Source: an uncultured Bacteroidales bacterium (GTDB lineage: Bacteria; Bacteroidota; Bacteroidia; Bacteroidales; Paludibacteraceae). Taken from it: a DNA stretch of 15,144 nucleotides. The stretch is from contig CAIQOG010000602.1 of NCBI GenBank assembly GCA_903873355.1, forward strand, positions 1 through 15,144. The letters run 5' to 3'. The notes under the pieces were generated by a model that had not been told where the DNA came from, made no database searches, and saw only the letters and a list, made by a program, of their open reading frames with translations. Positions 1 to 6,447 of this stretch are shown here, one piece after another. A program made the translations under genes and the position numbers. The first letter of the stretch is position 1, and every line of letters starts with the position of its first letter.

Positions 1-350
1 ACCAGTTTACGTCCATTAATATCAACTATTTGTTTGTCGAGAATGTTTTTTGCAAGCGGAAGACTATTGTGCAGAGTTGTTTCAGGTAATTCAATAATTT
101 CCGAACAGCTAAACTTATATTTTTGTTGTTTCCCGGAAATCTGAATGTATTGATAGTCGAGATATCGCACCGTGCCATCAATTTTGGTCTTCAGTGCAAC
201 AAATATCGGACGAAAAGCTTCTTCCTGAGCTGAAATCTCAGGTGTTGCATTTACGTATATATCCATGACCTTACCCAATCGGGTACCATGCAGGTCATAA
301 ATCTTAGAGCCAATTACCTGGCTTAAGTAAAATGTGATTTGTGATGTCAT
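1..350 (-). CDS. PRC-barrel domain protein, probably N-terminus of an MgtE-like magnesium-associated protein (partial)
   Basis: The gene starts at ATG 350-348 and runs off the left edge, leaving 116 codons. The protein begins MTSQITFYLSQVIGSKIYD and contains two PRC-barrel-like units. The first is around residues 8-30 (SKIYDLHGTRLGKVMDI). The second starts near residue 99 (LAKNILDKQIVDINGRKLV). The phrase 'L-x-DKQIVD-x-x-G-x-x-V' is what I associate with PRC-barrel regions of MgtE-related and CBS-domain proteins that often sit beside NRAMP-type metal transporters. The family call comes from recognising these motifs, and the catalytic or membrane part is not in the window, so transport of Mg2+ is inferred. 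The start is fixed by an exceptional Shine-Dalgarno 5 nt upstream. Translation is probably controlled by the leader described separately. Confidence 0.6.
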   Translation of the reverse strand, partial: MTSQITFYLSQVIGSKIYDLHGTRLGKVMDIYVNATPEISAQEEAFRPIFVALKTKIDGTVRYLDYQYIQISGKQQKYKFSCSEIIELPETTLHNSLPLAKNILDKQIVDINGRKL

Positions 351-351
351 T

Positions 352-385
352 GTCACCTCCTTTTCTTTGCGATTCAAAAGGTGAC
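352..385 (-). promoter_or_regulatory. SD-sequestering hairpin
   Basis: On the minus strand, GTCACCT (385-379) is fully complementary to AGGTGAC (358-352), which contains the 3' half of the Shine-Dalgarno. The stem has 7 bp and a 20-nt loop. A second upstream copy, CTCACC (near 388-393), could also pair with GGTGA. Closing the hairpin would block initiation at 350. The loop contains ATCGCA, which is the partner of a segment inside the upstream leader ORF, so the hairpin can be opened or knotted by an alternative pairing. The pairing is seen in sequence; the regulatory role is inferred. Confidence 0.55.
353..363 (-). promoter_or_regulatory. Extended Shine-Dalgarno for the PRC-barrel gene
   Basis: Read on the minus strand, AAAGGAGGTGA precedes the ATG at 350 with 5 nt between GGAGG and the start. 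This is close to the full complement of the 16S rRNA 3' tail. Bacteroidota mostly do not use Shine-Dalgarno pairing, because their anti-SD is held on the ribosome by bS21/bS18/bS6. The known strong-SD exceptions, such as rpsU, are regulated cases. No other gene in this window shows a comparable site. Confidence 0.75.
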
Positions 386-457
386 TGTGGTGAGATTATT
401 ACAGACTACCTACTGAACCGGGATGATTCTTACTAAATTTCGTATCGCAGGGTCGTC
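368..457 (-). promoter_or_regulatory. Alternative long-range pairings in the leader RNA
   Basis: Two further helices can be drawn in the minus-strand leader. TGCGAT (449-444, codons 5-7 of the leader ORF) is a 6/6 match to ATCGCA (373-368, in the loop of the SD hairpin). GACGACC (457-451, codons 3-5) pairs 6 of 7 with GGTAGTC (410-404, starting at the last base of the leader stop codon). The first helix crosses both the second helix and the SD hairpin, so it must be either exclusive with them or part of a pseudoknot. This is the layout expected of a translation-coupled switch. I could not fit it to the M-box, yybP-ykoY or NiCo riboswitch consensus from memory. No energy calculation was done. 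Confidence 0.4.
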
Positions 458-463
458 GTCCAT
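410..463 (-). CDS. Leader peptide with acidic-proline N-terminus (candidate intrinsic ribosome destabilisation sensor)
   Basis: A 17-codon ORF encodes MDDDPAIRNLVRIIPVQ, ATG at 463-461 and TAG at 412-410. It begins about 20 nt after the predicted transcription start and ends 60 nt before the PRC-barrel gene. Three Asp codons and a Pro directly after the start Met are the kind of sequence known to destabilise translating ribosomes, especially at low Mg2+. Salmonella MgtL, which controls mgtA, begins with an alternating Glu/Asp-Pro stretch. Its codons overlap both RNA segments that pair with downstream regions, so ribosome passage should affect access to the gene's Shine-Dalgarno. That the ORF is translated and senses Mg2+ is inference. 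A chance ORF of this length is possible, but position, composition and pairing agree. Confidence 0.6.
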   Translation of the reverse strand: MDDDPAIRNLVRIIPVQ

Positions 464-489
464 TTTGGAATGAATTTTAAATTTCGGTG

Positions 490-518
490 CAAAAGTACTT
501 TTTATTTTTCAAACAAAG
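490..518 (-). promoter_or_regulatory. Promoter of the leader peptide / PRC-barrel gene
   Basis: On the minus strand TACTTTTG (497-490) matches the Bacteroidota -7 element TAnnTTTG, and TTTG motifs at 518-510 lie in the -33 region about 12-16 nt upstream. Transcription should start near 483, giving a leader of about 130 nt with the short ORF 20 nt from its 5' end. Confidence 0.6.
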
Positions 519-525
519 TTGTGGT

Positions 526-547
526 AAAAAGGTTTTAACCTATTTTT
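526..547 (-). terminator. Weak candidate terminator after the thioesterase gene
   Basis: In minus-strand RNA an A-rich run, AGGT, a short A/T loop, ACCT and a T run follow the thioesterase stop by about 15 nt. The stem is only 4-5 bp plus A-T flanks, so termination may be inefficient and some transcripts of the glycan operon could read into the leader downstream. Confidence 0.3.
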
Positions 548-557
548 ATTTATAAAG

Positions 558-926
558 TTATTTCTGATTTAGTTTTGCCAAGAATCGTTCCACATCTACT
601 AAAATCCGTTCGTGAGTTCCAGTACCAATGATATCGCCTGAACTGTCAGTTGCAGTAAGTTCGAACGTGTATTTACGACCTTCAACAGCTGTTAGAATGG
701 CTTTGCAGTTAATCGTTTCACCTACTGCACTGGCTTTCATATGTTTTACATTGATTGAAATTCCCACACTCGAGTTTCCTTCGGGTAATTCAATTAGTTG
801 CATGGCAGTATTTTCCATTAAGGCAACCAAAGCGGGGGTTGCAAAGACAGGTAATAATCCTGAACCATATTCAGATGCAGTTTGATGTTCTTTAACTGTT
901 ATCGTTTGTGTTAGTGATTCAATCAT
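558..926 (-). CDS. FlK-like hotdog-fold thioesterase
   Basis: The 122-residue protein has the size and pattern of FlK-type (fluoroacetyl-CoA thioesterase-like) hotdog proteins, which hydrolyse small acyl-CoA thioesters in the cytoplasm. FlK uses Thr, Glu and His. Here Thr30 and Glu38 (ATPALVALMENTAM) have the same 8-residue spacing, and His62 in INVKHMKAS is at the expected place; a G-TGTHER segment follows near residue 100. It is the last gene of the operon, overlapping the upstream gene's stop by 8 bp. Bacteroidota have many such proteins of unknown substrate, and real fluoroacetyl-CoA specificity is not suggested. A role in removing unwanted acyl-CoA, or in supplying or recycling acyl groups for the glycan locus, is a guess from position. 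Confidence 0.75.
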   Translation of the reverse strand: MIESLTQTITVKEHQTASEYGSGLLPVFATPALVALMENTAMQLIELPEGNSSVGISINVKHMKASAVGETINCKAILTAVEGRKYTFELTATDSSGDIIGTGTHERILVDVERFLAKLNQK

Positions 927-2178
927 TCGTTTTTATAAATGTTTTAACGGTTTGAAACTTGTTGTCTGAAGTAATTTTTACAAGATAAATCCCGTTTTTC
1001 GGATTGCTAATATCTATTATGAATGGAAAATGTGAAGTGGTTTGATTTGAAATTAATTGTCCTACAGGAGAATATAATGTTATGTAACAATTATTTAACT
1101 CTGAATTTTGATTGTCAATGACAATTCGGGTGCTTGCCGGGTTTGGTTGAACGGTAAATGATACAGAATTTGCAAACGGTTCAGAAATTGATGTTCGGAT
1201 ATCACTGCCATCGGCACTAAACGGATAAAACCACCGGATACAATCACTTTGATCGCTGCTGGAGGCTTTTACATCTCTGCAAAGCCATGCACTTACGTTA
1301 GCGTAATCGGGATATTTAGGCATCATGGCAAATCCTTCTACATTGTTACTCCCTGAAGCCGGGTTTGGAATAAAAAACTCTTTTAGGGTGTTTAATTTGT
1401 ATTCGCTGCTTACAACTGTTGTTTTTAGATCTGTTATTTCAAGATAATTATCTCCGGTATTATGCAGTATGTACAACAAGCCGGTTGATTGGTCAAAAGT
1501 CAGATCGCAGCTTTCGGTACGATTTGTTTTATACTTCCCGACATACAGAAAATCGTTGTTGGTTGAAGGATTAATATCAAATACCCAAACATAACCACCG
1601 TCCTGATGGGAAATGAATAATAAACCACCCATTCCTTTGGCAGAAATATATGCCTTTCCAGTGGCAGAACTTATAAATCCGATTTTGGACAGATAACTGT
1701 CAGGAACAAAAGCAATACCTTCCGGACCTGTATTTCCTGTATCCGACATAGGAGATAGTGATTGCAATAACGACCAGTATTTTGACTTTGTAAGCCCTGA
1801 AAAATCGGCATTATGAGTATATTTTCGTATCTCGTAACTATTTTCGTCGATAGTATAAAACTCATTTAACGCATTATTCACCATCGTAACTCCTTCGGGA
1901 CCTCCCATATTACTTAATGTTGAAGTAAGGCTAAAAGTATTAGTGGTTTTATTCAGAGTCAAAATGTACACAACACCTTCATCAGCAACACAATACAAGC
2001 GATTAGTTGCAGAATTCCAGTACATTCCGCTTAATTCGGCTACCGATGTTGGAAATAACGAAGAGATGTTCACAGCTGAATCCCATGTTTTTGAAGGCCA
2101 TGTAGATTGCGAAACCGCAAAGATAGAATTTGCAAACAAAAAAAGAGTGAAGAGTTGTTTAACCAAAGAATTACTCAT
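919..2178 (-). CDS. T9SS-exported beta-propeller protein (SdiA-regulated / phytase-like fold)
   Basis: This 419-residue protein starts with a signal peptide (hydrophobic LFTLFLFANSIFAVS, cleavage near residue 24). Its last 76 residues look like a type A T9SS sorting domain: QPNPASTRIVI at 344-354 and NGIYLVKI near 395-402. Between them are repeated strand-rich units such as LSGMYWNSATNRLYCVADEG, GPEGV, GPEGIAFVP and NNVEGFAMMP, typical of the SdiA-regulated / esterase-like-phytase propeller group. It should be exported by Sec and then through T9SS to the surface or medium. No enzyme activity can be read with confidence. It overlaps the upstream GT2 stop and the downstream thioesterase start by 8 bp each, so it is co-translated with glycan-assembly genes, which is notable because T9SS cargo can be anchored to a lipopolysaccharide. 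Confidence 0.8.
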   Translation of the reverse strand: MSNSLVKQLFTLFLFANSIFAVSQSTWPSKTWDSAVNISSLFPTSVAELSGMYWNSATNRLYCVADEGVVYILTLNKTTNTFSLTSTLSNMGGPEGVTMVNNALNEFYTIDENSYEIRKYTHNADFSGLTKSKYWSLLQSLSPMSDTGNTGPEGIAFVPDSYLSKIGFISSATGKAYISAKGMGGLLFISHQDGGYVWVFDINPSTNNDFLYVGKYKTNRTESCDLTFDQSTGLLYILHNTGDNYLEITDLKTTVVSSEYKLNTLKEFFIPNPASGSNNVEGFAMMPKYPDYANVSAWLCRDVKASSSDQSDCIRWFYPFSADGSDIRTSISEPFANSVSFTVQPNPASTRIVIDNQNSELNNCYITLYSPVGQLISNQTTSHFPFIIDISNPKNGIYLVKITSDNKFQTVKTFIKTND

Positions 2179-3166
2179 GCAGATGTTTTATGCTCTTACT
2201 TTTCCTTTTCCAGTAGTTATGAAGCAATTGTATAGTATGGTAATGCTTATTTTTTAGCAGAATAATCAAAACTTGTTCCCCGAATTTAAAATCCTTAATG
2301 TTTTGGTCTACTTCCCATGCAAAAATATCGGCATATTCTTTTCGTAAAGTCATGGAATTGGTATCTATCATAAGCCGCACTTTGCTTTGTGCTTTTGCTA
2401 ATGAAATAATACTTTTATAATTATCAAATTCATTATGTTCTATAAGAAATTCATCGAATGAATTCCAGAAAATAACAACATTCTCGAAATGCATCCTCGT
2501 TTTATTTTTTGTAATAGCGGATGAATTGTAATGAACATAATGGTAAAAAGCCTGATTTACTTTTACAATTTTCTTTGCAAAATAATAAAGCCGGGTCATA
2601 ACATGCCTGTCTTCGTAATAATCCAAACCATGAGGAACGCGGCAATCGCGACGAAGATAAAGCTGGCGACGTACTAATTTATTACAAAGAAACGTATGCG
2701 ATTCAATGTTCCGAATTATATCACCAAAATGGTCATCTTTATTCTCTGAAAGGTAATCTACAAGAATTTCTGTCCGATTATGATATTCCATAATCATATC
2801 AGAAACAACAATATCAGCATTTGTCTCAATTGCTTTTTTGTATAACACATCGATCATTTCGGGTTCAATAAAATCATCACTGTCAACAACTGCAATATAA
2901 TCGCCGGTTGCAGCATCTAAAGCAGTGTTCCTCGATGCTGCAAGTCCCTGATTTGCTTTGTGATCAATAATTGTAATTCGGTTTTTTCGGGCAGGATAAC
3001 GTTTAATTACTTCTTCAAGTATTTCAATACTTTCGTCAGGTGTATTGTCATTTACAAAAATGAATTCTATATCTTTGAAAGTCTGATTGAAAAGGCTTTC
3101 AGCGCATTTGTCAATAAATCTGGAGACTTTAAATACAGGTACAAGTATTGAAACTTTTGGATTCAT
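2171..3166 (-). CDS. Family 2 glycosyltransferase (first paralogue)
   Basis: This cytoplasmic GT-A fold transferase (331 aa) adds a sugar from a nucleotide donor to a growing lipid-linked glycan. The N-terminal Rossmann part reads KVSILVPVFK at 4-13, with the nucleotide-contacting FVND at 37-40. The metal-binding DxD is VDSDD at 94-98. A likely catalytic-base region is YYED at 183-186 (DYYEDRHV). The C-terminal 120 residues are basic and shared with the neighbouring GT2, including HFENV and LRKEYADIF. Full length for the family. It follows the other GT2 by 5 bp and overlaps the T9SS gene by 8 bp. Linkage and sugar cannot be read from sequence. Confidence 0.9.
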   Translation of the reverse strand: MNPKVSILVPVFKVSRFIDKCAESLFNQTFKDIEFIFVNDNTPDESIEILEEVIKRYPARKNRITIIDHKANQGLAASRNTALDAATGDYIAVVDSDDFIEPEMIDVLYKKAIETNADIVVSDMIMEYHNRTEILVDYLSENKDDHFGDIIRNIESHTFLCNKLVRRQLYLRRDCRVPHGLDYYEDRHVMTRLYYFAKKIVKVNQAFYHYVHYNSSAITKNKTRMHFENVVIFWNSFDEFLIEHNEFDNYKSIISLAKAQSKVRLMIDTNSMTLRKEYADIFAWEVDQNIKDFKFGEQVLIILLKNKHYHTIQLLHNYWKRKSKSIKHLHE

Positions 3167-3171
3167 AGAAG

Positions 3172-4158
3172 TTAAAGGTTAGATAAATCACGTTTAACAA
3201 TAAGTAGCTTGTGGAAAAGATGCGCTAAAATAAATAATTTATTTTGAATAAGCAAAAGCATAAGTTTTTGTCCTTTGTGAAACTCGTTTTTAACCAGTTT
3301 CTCTTCTTCGCAAAACATTTTAGAGTATTCTTTCCGCAGTTTGTATGAGTCAGTATCAATCAGAAGACTCACTTTACTTCTAATTTTTCCAATATCCAGA
3401 TAATGTTTGTATTGTTCAAATACTCCTTGATGTTTTAAGAATTCATCAAATAGGCACCAGTATAACAAAACATTTTCAAAGTGAGTTTTACTTCTTGTTT
3501 GCGTCACTGCCACAGGGTTTGTTTTGTTGTAATGATAAAAAGCTTTATCAACTTTTACCACCTTTTGGGCATAATAATACATTCTGGCTATCACATGCTT
3601 GTCGTCCAGAAAATTTAATTCTTCTGGAGCTCTGCATTCCGGTTTCTGAAATAATGTGCGTCGAATCAATTTGTTCCAAAGTACCGTGATAAAGCGGTCG
3701 TATACAATAAAATCGTTGAATAAATCTTTTGTATTCGCTGATACATAGTCTTTTACAATAACAGTTTTATGTTCTGTTTCAAGATAAAAATCGGAAACAA
3801 CTACATCGGCATTTTCTGCAACAGCATGTTTGTAGAGTTCTTCAACTGTATCAGGCTCAATATAATCATCACAATCAATAACCAATATATAATCGCCCTT
3901 TGCAGCATCGAGTGCAGTGTTTCTGGAAGCAGATGTTCCCCGGTTATCAGTGTGATTTATAATTTTAATCTGACTTTTTCGGTCAGGAAATTTTTCAATA
4001 GATTTTAGAATTTTTTCAATACTATCATCGGGTGTGACATCGTTTACGAAAATGAATTCAATACTTTCAAAAGTCTGATTGAAAAGACTTTCAGCACATT
4101 TTTCGATATATGCTGAAGCATTATACACAGAAACTAATATAGATACTTTGGGGTTCAT
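3172..4158 (-). CDS. Family 2 glycosyltransferase (second paralogue)
   Basis: This 328-residue GT2 enzyme is alignable with its neighbour over the whole length. Both begin MNPKVSILV and share KCAESLFNQTF at 20-30, EFIFVND at 34-40 and SRNTALDAA at 78-86. Its metal-binding site is IDCDDY at 94-99 and the presumed base region is LDD at 184-186, where the paralogue has YED. The pair therefore looks like a tandem duplication that has diverged, probably for different sugars or linkages. Its ATG overlaps the flippase stop by 4 bp, indicating translational coupling between glycan transport and synthesis genes. Confidence 0.9.
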   Translation of the reverse strand: MNPKVSILVSVYNASAYIEKCAESLFNQTFESIEFIFVNDVTPDDSIEKILKSIEKFPDRKSQIKIINHTDNRGTSASRNTALDAAKGDYILVIDCDDYIEPDTVEELYKHAVAENADVVVSDFYLETEHKTVIVKDYVSANTKDLFNDFIVYDRFITVLWNKLIRRTLFQKPECRAPEELNFLDDKHVIARMYYYAQKVVKVDKAFYHYNKTNPVAVTQTRSKTHFENVLLYWCLFDEFLKHQGVFEQYKHYLDIGKIRSKVSLLIDTDSYKLRKEYSKMFCEEEKLVKNEFHKGQKLMLLLIQNKLFILAHLFHKLLIVKRDLSNL

Positions 4159-5411
4159 AAAAGCTTGTGTTTACGAATCAGATAGTTACAATACACAATT
4201 TCGCAATATCCGGAGAGTGTAAGTGCCAGAACAACTGCTGCTATTGTATGAAAGATGAGAATACCAATTACACAAAACACTATAAAACTGATAAATGCCA
4301 TAAACTGGTTGCGTGTCACAAAATAATACTTGTTTTGTGGCACAAAAATAAAATTGATATAAGAGCCCACAATCAGCCAAACCATCATAGAAGCACTTAT
4401 AATGATAGCCAACGGATAGGCATCAACCATTTGTCTTCCACCCAGAAGCAGGATTATCCAGTAACCAAATAAAACCACAGAAAGGATAACAGCCAGACCG
4501 ATAAGCATTTCGTAGCGTATAATCTTTTTAATTAAGGCTTTATCAGTTCGTTCCATTACTTTGGGAAACAACGCACCATTTATATTCGTTGTTAGCATGC
4601 GGGGCAATAATATTATTTTATTGGCCAGATCGTAGTAAGCCACATCGCGCATACCGAAAAATGCTCCGATAATAATAGTTACACTTTCCTGTTTGATGGT
4701 AGCAGTAGAGTTTGACCAAAAGAACGGTAAGGCGTCGTTAAAGTAAGCTTTTAATGAAGTGACTGAAACAAGTTTAATGCGGATATCTTCTTTGGTTACT
4801 AAAAATACATTTGACAGTATTGCTCCGATAACAAGTGAAAATGAGGCAATCAGCACATAAATATAACAGTCGTCAGGTTTATGGATAAAAAGGAATATAA
4901 AGGGCAGTGATAAAACCTTGATTCCGAGCTGAATATAGGTTATTATCCTCATTTTCTGAACACCCTGAAAATACCATACGGGCAGCAATGTTTCGGCAAA
5001 TATCTGACTGAAACATATCGCAAAGATAAGTTTGTGATTTTTCATGACAGGTATGCTGAAAAGTAAAACTACAAAAATCAGTGTAGAAAGTAAAGACAGA
5101 TAGAATTTGGCAGTCAGTACGCTCGATACGATTTTACTTTTGGCCTGAGGGTTATCTTTGTTTTCTACAATTCCCTTTACTGCCGGCATAGTAAAACCAA
5201 ATGTAATAAACCCTATAAAATACGATGTTACCGAAAGTGCAAATACATATAAACCATAACTTCCTGCACCAAGAACCCGAATGAGATAAGGGTAAATCAG
5301 AATGCCGAAAAGTGAATTTATAACCTGTAAGGCTGTCATAAAAAAGTAATTCTCAACCACTTTCGTATTGTTGATAACTTTGCTTTTCAGGTTACGGTAG
5401 CGGGTTTGCAT
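4155..5411 (-). CDS. Wzx-type polysaccharide flippase (MOP superfamily)
   Basis: The 418-residue protein is almost entirely hydrophobic with about a dozen membrane segments, separated by short basic loops. It has the family's N-terminal signature: FFMTALQVINSLFGILIYPYLIRVLGAGSYG, meaning the 'a-x-x-y-G-x-y' segment near residues 48-54, then FGFTMPAVKGIVENKDNPQAKSKIVSSV. Such proteins move undecaprenyl-linked oligosaccharide units across the inner membrane in O-antigen or capsule assembly. Length is normal. It sits 5 bp after the methyltransferase and overlaps the next GT2 by 4 bp. No Wzy polymerase or ligase is in the window, so the repeat-unit pathway is only partly represented. Confidence 0.9.
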   Translation of the reverse strand: MQTRYRNLKSKVINNTKVVENYFFMTALQVINSLFGILIYPYLIRVLGAGSYGLYVFALSVTSYFIGFITFGFTMPAVKGIVENKDNPQAKSKIVSSVLTAKFYLSLLSTLIFVVLLFSIPVMKNHKLIFAICFSQIFAETLLPVWYFQGVQKMRIITYIQLGIKVLSLPFIFLFIHKPDDCYIYVLIASFSLVIGAILSNVFLVTKEDIRIKLVSVTSLKAYFNDALPFFWSNSTATIKQESVTIIIGAFFGMRDVAYYDLANKIILLPRMLTTNINGALFPKVMERTDKALIKKIIRYEMLIGLAVILSVVLFGYWIILLLGGRQMVDAYPLAIIISASMMVWLIVGSYINFIFVPQNKYYFVTRNQFMAFISFIVFCVIGILIFHTIAAVVLALTLSGYCEIVYCNYLIRKHKLL

Positions 5412-5416
5412 GGGGC

Positions 5417-6235
5417 TTACAATTCAAACGGAATGTTTTTCAATTGAACACTAAATACTTTGTCAGGTTTAACCGGAGATTCGAGTATAACAGAATTCAT
5501 TTTACGGCGGGTATAAACAGCACAAATGGTGTTCGACACGTGATAAACATGTTGATGTGCAGAAGCCGGAAGTCCATCGAGAATGGCTGCAATTACCGAA
5601 TGACGGGGAGTTTCGGGATTATAGCCGTAGTCGTGCCAGATTATCATGGAGTTTTCATCTTTCAGCAGTTCAAAGACTTTGCCGCTGTCGGATTTCACAG
5701 CCTCGTATGTATGGTCGCCATCAACGAAAATCAAATCGTATTTCTGATTCAATGTACTGAAATCGAAGGTCAGCGAGTTGGCATAAACGCTTTTGATCTT
5801 TGTTTTATCTGTAATCAGACAACCGTGCAGGTGTGCATATTTTTCATCCAATCCGATGGCAATAATATCTTCGGGCGATAGATTAATTGAAGTGCAGTTT
5901 GCTCCTGTATCGGACACATTCAGAATGCTTTCACCACGCCAGGTACCTATTTCCATGTAATCACAATTTTTAAAAGAGGCAGCAACCGATTTGAGTAGAG
6001 CAAGGTCGGTGAGGAGGGAAGAACCATCCAAAAAAGTGAAATGGTTTACTTCTGCTGTTCCGTTTTGCAGAAAATTATTAATGTCGACTGTTGGTAACTG
6101 GGTTTTACCGTATTTCTTTAGCAGGTACGATTGGTATTCGGTTTCGTCTTTTAGTACCAGAAATACCGATGATGGTTTCAGAATTAATTTGCGGAAAATC
6201 CGGTATATGGCATGTAGCCGTTGACTGTTTGTCAT
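5417..6235 (-). CDS. Class I SAM-dependent methyltransferase
   Basis: This 272-residue cytoplasmic enzyme is of the Methyltransf_24 / cephalosporin-hydroxylase-like type. The SAM-binding motif is MEIGTWRGESIL at 94-105. The second conserved block is YDLIFVDGDHTYEAVKSD at 166-183, where the aspartates and His are likely metal or substrate ligands, and WHDY at 200-203 follows. These proteins often O-methylate sugars in surface glycan loci. It is the first gene of the minus-strand operon, with a predicted promoter about 50 nt upstream. The first 60 residues are outside the conserved fold. Sugar O-methylation is inferred from context, and the acceptor is unknown. Confidence 0.85.
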   Translation of the reverse strand: MTNSQRLHAIYRIFRKLILKPSSVFLVLKDETEYQSYLLKKYGKTQLPTVDINNFLQNGTAEVNHFTFLDGSSLLTDLALLKSVAASFKNCDYMEIGTWRGESILNVSDTGANCTSINLSPEDIIAIGLDEKYAHLHGCLITDKTKIKSVYANSLTFDFSTLNQKYDLIFVDGDHTYEAVKSDSGKVFELLKDENSMIIWHDYGYNPETPRHSVIAAILDGLPASAHQHVYHVSNTICAVYTRRKMNSVILESPVKPDKVFSVQLKNIPFEL

Positions 6236-6288
6236 TTTTTAATTTGATGTTTTCTATAATTATATTCCTGTTATTGAAGAATGTAGTA

Positions 6289-6296
6289 CAAAAGTA
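6289..6296 (-). promoter_or_regulatory. -7 element for the methyltransferase-flippase-GT2 operon
   Basis: TACTTTTG on the minus strand (6296-6289) fits TAnnTTTG; predicted start near 6282 and a leader of about 47 nt. I see no convincing -33 TTG at the right distance. The 212-bp gap between the divergent units (6236-6447) is otherwise AT-rich without a clear operator. Confidence 0.5.
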
Positions 6297-6403
6297 ATGT
6301 AATTTTATTCCATTTTAGAACTGAAAAAGTTAAATGAAACAAACTTAATTGAATCTGACTCATTACGGCAACAAATATATAATTGAATTTTGGAAAATAA
6401 CTA

Positions 6404-6429
6404 TTGATTAAAACTTATTGCTAATTTTG
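6404..6429 (+). promoter_or_regulatory. Promoter of the deacetylase-acyltransferase pair
   Basis: TAATTTTG at 6422-6429 fits the Bacteroidota -7 consensus, with TTG at 6404-6406 as a possible -33 element (15-nt spacing, slightly short). The predicted start is near 6436, giving a leader of only about 12 nt before the ATG at 6448. Confidence 0.5.
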
Positions 6430-6447
6430 CAAAGTCAACACTAACAA

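Noticed and set aside
351..483. Known metal riboswitch (M-box, yybP-ykoY or NiCo type) in the leader of the PRC-barrel gene
   Set aside because: I could not find the conserved cores of these classes; the short acidic ORF and SD hairpin explain the leader better. A covariance-model search of this segment would settle it.
628..885. 85-codon plus-strand frame opposite the thioesterase
   Set aside because: No start signal or domain; it mirrors the real minus-strand gene.
558..926. Fluoroacetate-resistance thioesterase
   Set aside because: Only the fold and catalytic residues match; FlK-like proteins are broad in Bacteroidota and substrate cannot be inferred.
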